Shown in pieces: positions 13,170-17,691 of a stretch of 17,691 nucleotides of DNA. Below the pieces are notes generated by a model, which worked only from the letters and a program-made list of their open reading frames with translations, searched no databases and was not told where the DNA came from. The position numbers and the translations under genes are program-made. Where the stretch lies: NCBI GenBank assembly GCA_027310535.1, contig DAIDAQ010000057.1:1-17691 (forward strand). Direction: 5' to 3'. Source of the DNA: Candidatus Micrarchaeaceae archaeon. Lineage in GTDB: Archaea; Micrarchaeota; Micrarchaeia; Micrarchaeales; Micrarchaeaceae. How positions within the stretch are numbered: the stretch's first letter is position 1; each line of letters opens with the position of its first letter.

Positions 13170-14390
13170 ATGCTTAGAAAGTCAAAGGGGGAGCAGGTAG
13201 AGGGCGCAATAAAAGCAGATGCAGAGGATTTTCTAGTAGAGGAGATAGCAAAGAGCGGCGCAACAATAGAGAAAGACAGGAAGTATTCAGCGCAAGACCT
13301 TGGCTTTGACAGTGCTGGTGGGAAGTTTTCAGTCTTCGTGCTGCAGAAAAGGGATTGGAATACTATGCAGGCATGCAGGGAGGTGGCAAAAGCTGCAGGA
13401 AGGGGCATAAAGTCAGTAAGCTTCGCAGGGACAAAGGACAGGAATGCAGTCACAACGCAGCTATGTAGCCTTTACGGAGCAGAACCAGAGCGCCTCCTGA
13501 GTATACACATTAAAGATGTGTCGATAAACGGCGCGTGGAAGTCTGAGTCTGCTGTTGAACTTGGAGATCTCATCGGCAACAGATTCGCGATAAGGATAAA
13601 GACAGATTCTGCATCCGCAACAAAGAGAATGTCTATTATTGAGAGAGACTTGGGAGGTTCGTTCCCGAATTACTTCGGCATGCAGAGATTTGGCGCCAGG
13701 GGCAATAACGTCGGAATAGGGGTCAGCATAATGAAGGGCGATTTTGAGAAGGCTGTGATGCTTTTCTTAACAGATACGGCAGGCGAAAGGAACAAGGAAG
13801 CAGTCGAAGCGAGGAAGCGGTTGAAAAGCGAACTAGACTTCAATGCTGCGGCTTCATACTTCCCGCAGTATCTAAAGTACGAGCTCCGTGTGCTCAACTA
13901 TCTTGCGGAATATCCGACAGACTTTGGAAATGCAATCAGGAGGATACCTAGGCAGATTGCGTTGATGTTCGTGCACTCTGTAGAATCATACATTTTCAAC
14001 AGAGAACTGGAGCTCATAATAAAAGGTGACATGGACACCGATAATGGGATTTCATGCGGCAGCAACTCTTACGGATTCCCTGATGTACAGAATGCAAAGC
14101 GCAGCAAAGACGGTGTCTTCACCCTCGGCAATATAATTGGTTATGACACAGAAGACATAACAGAGCAGGAGAAGGAAGTGATGGATGAGCTTGGCATAAT
14201 CAAGGAAGATTTCATGATAAGGCATATGCCAGAGTTAGGCTGCAAGGGAAGCTTCAGGGTGCTCTTCGCCCCTTATAAATGTTTTGCGCTAGAGAAAGGC
14301 GATGATGGTGTCTTGATTCGGTTCTCGCTGCCCGCTGGCTCGTATGCGACCACTCTTCTTGACGAGTTCATCACGAGCCGTGGGGAGTAA
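13170..14390 (+). CDS. truD: tRNA pseudouridine(13) synthase TruD
   Basis: Converts U13 in the D arm of tRNAs to pseudouridine. The protein (406 aa, usual for archaeal TruD) has the N-terminal DFLVEEI, the catalytic motif FAGTKDRNAVTTQ with Asp90, and FPNYFGMQRFG, a TruD signature. The long middle part (about 200-290) is the TruD-specific insertion domain. It ends with a SLPAGSYATTLLDE segment typical of the C-terminal strand. It is probably co-transcribed with the aminotransferase gene. Confidence 0.96.
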   Translation: MLRKSKGEQVEGAIKADAEDFLVEEIAKSGATIEKDRKYSAQDLGFDSAGGKFSVFVLQKRDWNTMQACREVAKAAGRGIKSVSFAGTKDRNAVTTQLCSLYGAEPERLLSIHIKDVSINGAWKSESAVELGDLIGNRFAIRIKTDSASATKRMSIIERDLGGSFPNYFGMQRFGARGNNVGIGVSIMKGDFEKAVMLFLTDTAGERNKEAVEARKRLKSELDFNAAASYFPQYLKYELRVLNYLAEYPTDFGNAIRRIPRQIALMFVHSVESYIFNRELELIIKGDMDTDNGISCGSNSYGFPDVQNAKRSKDGVFTLGNIIGYDTEDITEQEKEVMDELGIIKEDFMIRHMPELGCKGSFRVLFAPYKCFALEKGDDGVLIRFSLPAGSYATTLLDEFITSRGE

Positions 14391-14394
14391 AAGC

Positions 14395-14918
14395 GACCCC
14401 TGTCCATAGCAGGTTGCATCCGGCGGCAGATATACCATCGTGTTTTGGTCATCATACATAGGCTTCGACTCGTTTAGGTTGATTATGAAAGATGCAGAAA
14501 TGCCTGTGTGCTTGAACACTAGTATTTGGTACTGCTCGCCTCAAGCAGGTAAGCATTGTACGCGCTCAAATTCTCTCCAGTGACACTCTGCCTTGCTGAC
14601 TCTGTGATGCTGCTGGACTTGAGCGACCCTGAGGAAGAAAGGAGGCTATTCACCAGCGTGGTTATCGCGCTGCTAGAATACATGATAATCCGAGAAGGGG
14701 ATACACAAGGGTCTATCGCTTCTTGAAATCGCAAATGTACAACTGAAGAGCACGAATGTATCCGACTTCCTGCAAGAATAGGCAGGAAATCTGCACGACA
14801 TTGTAAGCCGTGCGGCAGAGGTTCGGGCATTTACACTTCCGCTACTTCCGAAAACTGTATCAACTTTTGTTGCAACGTCAGAATAGGAAGCTTCAGAGGT
14901 AATAAGAGTTTCAAGGTT
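14395..14918 (-). pseudogene. Decayed gene, probably for an exported Ser/Thr-rich protein
   Basis: Three overlapping minus-strand frames read like pieces of one protein. Frame one (14918-14676) gives LETLITSEASYSDVATKVD and SGSVNA, ending at TAG. Frame two (about 14700-14522) gives IIMYSSS, TLVNSLLSSSGSLKSSS and YNAYLLEASSTKY, ending at TAG. Frame three (from 14519) gives VFKHTGISASFIINLNE and VYLPPDATCYGQGSLL, and runs into the antisense of truD. At least two frameshifts are needed to join them. The composition, rich in Ser, Thr and Asn, suggests a secreted or lipoprotein-like ancestor. No start or signal is identified. The 14391-14965 gap holds nothing else. Confidence 0.45.
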
Positions 14919-14965
14919 CTACAAAGTAACGATTTTCTTTATGTTGCCAATAAATAGAGTATAAA

Positions 14966-15088
14966 CGCCAGGGTAGGGATTCGAACCCTAAAGCCCCGAA
15001 GGGCACTGGTTTGCCTGTTTGCATCACTGATCAGCTCTCGGGACACAAATCTCGAGACCAGCGCGTTACCAGATTCTGCCACCCTGGC
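14966..15088 (-). tRNA. tRNA-Ser(CGA) with a 39-nt anticodon-loop intron
   Basis: Class II tRNA: acceptor GCCAGGG (15088-15082)/CCCTGGC with G73 at 14966, long variable arm GCCC-TTC-GGGGC, T arm TAGGG-TTCGAAT-CCCTA. Anticodon stem CTGGT/ACCAG; the spliced loop is CTCGAGA, giving anticodon CGA (Ser). G73 also fits Ser and not Leu. The exon length without intron is 84. Confidence 0.92.
15012..15050 (-). other. tRNA-Ser intron at canonical position 37/38
   Basis: A bulge-helix-bulge can be drawn: anticodon stem CTGGT/ACCAG, bulge CAA, central CTCG/CAGG (one mismatch), bulge AGA, intron helix TTTG/CAAA. Cutting both bulges after the second base removes 39 nt and leaves a 7-base loop. Confidence 0.8.
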
Positions 15089-15110
15089 ATTATGCTTATG
15101 TATAAATTGT

Positions 15111-15125
15111 TATCTTTTAATAGCT
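15111..15125. promoter_or_regulatory. Shared TATA element for tRNA-Ser and the glycosyltransferase
   Basis: TTATCTTTTAATAGC. On the minus strand ATTAAAAG is about 27 bases from the tRNA 5' end (15088); on the plus strand TTTTAATA is about 27 bases from the ATG at 15147. Confidence 0.4.
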
Positions 15126-15146
15126 TTATTACACAAAGTGAATAAT

Positions 15147-16712
15147 ATGCAATTCCATAGCAATATGGTGCTTGGCACAAGGATCATAACTAGTGCCATA
15201 TTTGTAGTTATAGCAATAGCAGGCATAACCTTCTCACTCTACCTAATTTACGTGGCTAACAATGTGTATATGTTTTTCGTAGCTGCGCTTTTCGCAGTCT
15301 TATCAGTAGTCTCTGGCTTTTTCAATATATTCACTGCGCTCATGTATTACAGGTCATACTTTTACGATACCCATATAAAGAAAATAACTTCGCAGCTTAA
15401 GCCCGTCAAAAGATGGCCGACAATTGCTGTAATCATGCCGGTTTACAACGAGGACGTGAGAGTTGTAGAAAAGAATCTTCTACGGCTAAAGGATCTGAAA
15501 TATGAAAAGGGAAAGATAAAGTATTATCTGGGTGACGATTCGACAAACCCAGAGATGATAAGCGAGCTTTACAGGTTCTGCAAAAAGCACGGAATCGTGC
15601 ATGTCAGGAGAGGGACAAGAGAGGGATTCAAGGCGGGCAACGTGAACAACGTGCTCAAGATCTCAAAAGAGGAATACGTTGCCATCTTCGACTACGACGA
15701 ATATGTTACCGACACAAACTTTCTCATAGACTTGATCCCATATTTCAACGACAAGAAGCTCGCATATGTTCAGACTGAAAAGAGCTACATCAAAGGCAAG
15801 ACGCTCTTCTCTGACTCTATTGCACTCTTCGATGCCTTCTTTTTCAAGTTCATACAGCAGGCCCGCGCGCTGAACAACACAGCAATCTTCGCTGGCTCAT
15901 GCGGCATAGTGAAAAAGAGCGCGCTTGACGCTGTCGGTGGGTTCCCCCAGTACATGATAGAGGACACCTTCTTCAGCTTTGAATCGGATATGCACGGCTA
16001 CAACAGCATTTACGTGCCGAAGGTTTACGCTATCGGGAAGCCGCTGACGACTTTCACACAGCTGGCAAAACAGCAATGGCGCTACAATTACGGTGACACG
16101 CAGTTCCTGCGCTACTTTTACAAGTACAAAAACCCGAAGAGGCTAACCCCGCTTTCGAACATAGATTATGTCACGCACGGATTCGGGCTGAATTACATAT
16201 CCCTAGTACTGCTATTGTTCACAGTGGTTTCTGTACTGATAGTCTTTTCCGCTGTTCCGCTCACCACAATAACGCTGCAGAATCTCTTCAACATAAACGC
16301 AAACTACATAGGAGTGGACCTTGAGATAATCGGGAGCTTTGCGTTTGCACTCTCACTAGTGATTCCTGTTGTGCTGACGAAGCTCTACTTCAAGTCGATA
16401 AAGAAGGGCATAATGATACTCATGTTGAACTTCGCGCTTGTGGTGATAAGAACCAAGGCTGCGTTATCTGCCCTCTTCACGCCACCCTTGAAGCTCGACC
16501 TTGGGAAAATATGGAGCAGGTACAAGAACAACAACAGGAACAACCTCACCGCTGCACTGGCAAGCACCAGAACTGAGATCGCACTGGCCGCAGGGCTTGC
16601 AGGGCTTGCAGGGCTTGCCTTCCTTAATGGTAACCTGACAGGTAGCATATGGCTTTTCTGGTACGCTGCACTCTACTCGCTCGCGACAATCTTCTTCTAT
16701 AGGTATGGTTGA
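15147..16712 (+). CDS. Processive family-2 membrane glycosyltransferase (cellulose/hyaluronan synthase-like)
   Basis: 521 aa. Two N-terminal membrane helices (about 15-37 and 42-66) precede a GT-A catalytic domain with IAVIMPVYNE (93-102), LGDDS (128-132), KAGNVN (162-167), FDYDEY (181-186), the catalytic-base region IEDTFF (271-276) and QQWRY (309-313), the Q-x-x-R-W type motif of processive synthases. At least four further helices follow (about 350-520). It likely polymerises or transfers sugars from a nucleotide sugar at the cytoplasmic face and extrudes the glycan for the cell surface; the sugar is not predictable. ATG 15147 is preferred to GTG 15138 by promoter spacing. Its TGA is directly followed by the DUF424 start. 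Confidence 0.9.
   Translation: MQFHSNMVLGTRIITSAIFVVIAIAGITFSLYLIYVANNVYMFFVAALFAVLSVVSGFFNIFTALMYYRSYFYDTHIKKITSQLKPVKRWPTIAVIMPVYNEDVRVVEKNLLRLKDLKYEKGKIKYYLGDDSTNPEMISELYRFCKKHGIVHVRRGTREGFKAGNVNNVLKISKEEYVAIFDYDEYVTDTNFLIDLIPYFNDKKLAYVQTEKSYIKGKTLFSDSIALFDAFFFKFIQQARALNNTAIFAGSCGIVKKSALDAVGGFPQYMIEDTFFSFESDMHGYNSIYVPKVYAIGKPLTTFTQLAKQQWRYNYGDTQFLRYFYKYKNPKRLTPLSNIDYVTHGFGLNYISLVLLLFTVVSVLIVFSAVPLTTITLQNLFNINANYIGVDLEIIGSFAFALSLVIPVVLTKLYFKSIKKGIMILMLNFALVVIRTKAALSALFTPPLKLDLGKIWSRYKNNNRNNLTAALASTRTEIALAAGLAGLAGLAFLNGNLTGSIWLFWYAALYSLATIFFYRYG
16591..16617 (+). repeat. Three tandem copies of CAGGGCTTG inside the glycosyltransferase
   Basis: Three exact 9-base units in frame encode an alternating Ala-Gly-Leu run in a C-terminal membrane helix. 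Gain or loss of one unit would keep the frame and change the helix length by three residues. Confidence 0.9.
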
Positions 16713-17018
16713 ATGATTTACATAAAACTGCACAACAGCGAGGACGGCGTACTGCTTGCGATGTGCGATGAGGAGCTGATAAACAAGGTGATAGAGGATA
16801 GCGATGTCTACATTAATGTAAGGGATTATTCCGATTTCTACAAAGGCTCTTTGGTAAACGGCAATGAAGTGAAGAGGCTATTGCCTAGAAAGCTTCATTC
16901 TGCGGATATAATTGGAAATGAGTCAATAAAAACCGCGGTGGAAAACTCAATAATAAAGAAAGATAATGTAAAGAACGCAAACGGCATTCGCTATGCACAT
17001 GCCTACCGGATAGAGTGA
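16713..17018 (+). CDS. DUF424 family protein (101 aa)
   Basis: Matches the small archaeal DUF424 family by pattern: MIYIKLHNSEDGVLLAMCDEEL at the start (MIYIKLHN, MCDEEL), YKGSLVNGNEV in the middle, and SADIIGNESIKTAVEN plus a terminal IRYAHAYRIE. The usual family length is about 95-105 aa. The biochemical role is unknown; an association with translation has been suggested because the gene is often near translation genes. The ATG immediately follows the glycosyltransferase stop, so translation is probably coupled, although no functional link is known. Confidence 0.85.
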   Translation: MIYIKLHNSEDGVLLAMCDEELINKVIEDSDVYINVRDYSDFYKGSLVNGNEVKRLLPRKLHSADIIGNESIKTAVENSIIKKDNVKNANGIRYAHAYRIE

Positions 17019-17067
17019 TGTTTAGCGACCCGGGTATTTCCAATATGCCTACTCTATTCATCACTCT
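17012..17067. terminator. Inverted repeat after DUF424, possible transcription end
   Basis: AGAGTGATG (17012-17020, overlapping the stop codon) pairs perfectly with CATCACTCT (17059-17067). The loop is 38 bases and no T run follows at once, so a terminator role is uncertain. A second ACTCT (17051-17055) gives an alternative pairing. Confidence 0.3.
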
Positions 17068-17174
17068 CCGCTTCTTTCTTGAGTGAGAGCTATTGATTTG
17101 GTTGCATGAAAATACCAAATATACTGGGGAACATTTAAATTCTTTGATATACAAATTGTACACTGAATGATTGG

Positions 17175-17564
17175 GTGGCAAGATATTCAAAAGGTGTTGA
17201 AAGGGGAATACAGCACCACGAAGACATTCAAAGGATAAACGGTAGAAGAGAAACTGTGAGAAAAGAGGCCATAAAAGAGCTTATACGAGAGGACATTTCT
17301 AGGCACTTCCTTTCACTAACATTTTATGTTAGCATAGCCAGATTAGTAAATACTATAAAATTAGAACAGAATGAACCATGTTATACGGCACCTCATGAAG
17401 ACCCTAAGACTGATGGCAACAAACATTCTACAAGCGATGGTAAAGATTATGTAACTCATAATTATAATGATGGTTCAGAAAGGTATGATCCATTTCCAAT
17501 GGGTGGAAATGATAAATGGATGCCTGATAAGGGAAGCAGTTGCAATCCATACGATACATTATAG
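17175..17564 (+). CDS. Hypothetical AT-rich protein (129 aa)
   Basis: Not recognised. The N-terminal half is basic and helical (GRRETVRKEAIKELIRED), with a short apolar segment (HFLSLTFYVSIARLV) near 45-60; the C-terminal half is low-complexity and rich in D, N, G, H, T and P, probably disordered. The GTG at 17175 is about 27 bases after TTGATATAC (17142-17150), compatible with a leaderless start; no ATG is available in frame nearby. Its base composition is clearly more AT-rich than the genes to the left, which hints at acquired DNA or a fast-evolving locus. The 127 bases after it contain only an inverted repeat. Confidence 0.5.
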   Translation: MARYSKGVERGIQHHEDIQRINGRRETVRKEAIKELIREDISRHFLSLTFYVSIARLVNTIKLEQNEPCYTAPHEDPKTDGNKHSTSDGKDYVTHNYNDGSERYDPFPMGGNDKWMPDKGSSCNPYDTL

Positions 17565-17580
17565 CATCCCAATGAAATCC

Positions 17581-17618
17581 AACAACTTCCGTTAATCTCT
17601 TTCCGTGCAAAAGTTGTT
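17581..17618. repeat. Inverted repeat AACAACTT/AAGTTGTT
   Basis: Perfect 8-bp arms at 17581-17588 and 17611-17618 with a 22-base loop, just downstream of the AT-rich gene. It could be a terminator stem or the edge of a mobile segment; no target duplication can be tested at the window end. Confidence 0.35.
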
Positions 17619-17691
17619 AGTTCTTGCCATCCAACACAAAACTGACGACCATGTTGGAAGGAGACTCCAATGTTCTCGGCGACCTTTACAG

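Noticed and set aside
12667..13170. 167-aa minus-strand ORF rich in tyrosine
   Set aside because: Fully antisense to the aminotransferase gene, whose motifs are clear.
14519..14830. 103-aa minus-strand ORF taken as an intact gene
   Set aside because: Only its C-terminal half looks protein-like, and it continues in other frames on both sides; treated as part of a decayed gene.
1..17691. CRISPR array, insertion sequence or toxin-antitoxin module
   Set aside because: No regularly spaced repeats, no transposase motifs and no recognisable toxin or antitoxin pair seen on either strand.

Overview
The window looks like a chromosomal segment from a small-genome archaeon, most likely a DPANN lineage of the Micrarchaeota/ARMAN type. 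The signs are archaeal TruD, a DUF424 gene, a DUF460-type RuvC-like protein, Lrp/AsnC regulators, three tRNA genes (two with introns), short intergenic gaps, and TATA boxes about 27 bases upstream of apparently leaderless starts. A glutamic (G1) peptidase hints at an acidic habitat. The lineage and habitat are inferences.

Left part (1-3214, all minus strand): a metal-handling block. It reads right to left as a four-helix-type membrane protein with a CPLC motif, a helical cytosolic protein, an exported 127-aa protein, a gap with a possible promoter, then a tight operon: two-helix Met-rich protein, stand-alone 44-aa YHS protein, 55-aa zinc-knuckle-like protein, and a YHS-fused Cu+-type P1B ATPase that runs off the left edge.

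Centre-left (3405-5908, plus): tRNA-Arg(CCT) with a 30-nt insertion in its T loop, a membrane-anchored DsbA-like protein without the CxxC, a frameshifted DUF460 RuvC-like gene, a helical protein of unknown function, and tRNA-Glu(CTC).

Centre (5909-11067): a divergent pair of Lrp-related genes with repeated promoter motifs, then three exported proteins: a beta-strand-rich barrel-like protein (minus), a G1 glutamic peptidase (plus) and a second barrel-like protein (plus). All three have a 27-39 residue charged segment ahead of the hydrophobic signal. This trio is the most intriguing part of the window, since it suggests an envelope with barrel proteins and a protease in an archaeon.

Right part (11068-17691): a regulatory region with two copies of the palindrome ATTGTnnACAAT, a 37-aa ORF and a winged-helix regulator; Ogt (minus) head to head with a branched-chain aminotransferase; TruD; a decayed gene; intron-containing tRNA-Ser(CGA); a membrane glycosyltransferase followed directly by DUF424; and an AT-rich unknown gene at the right edge.
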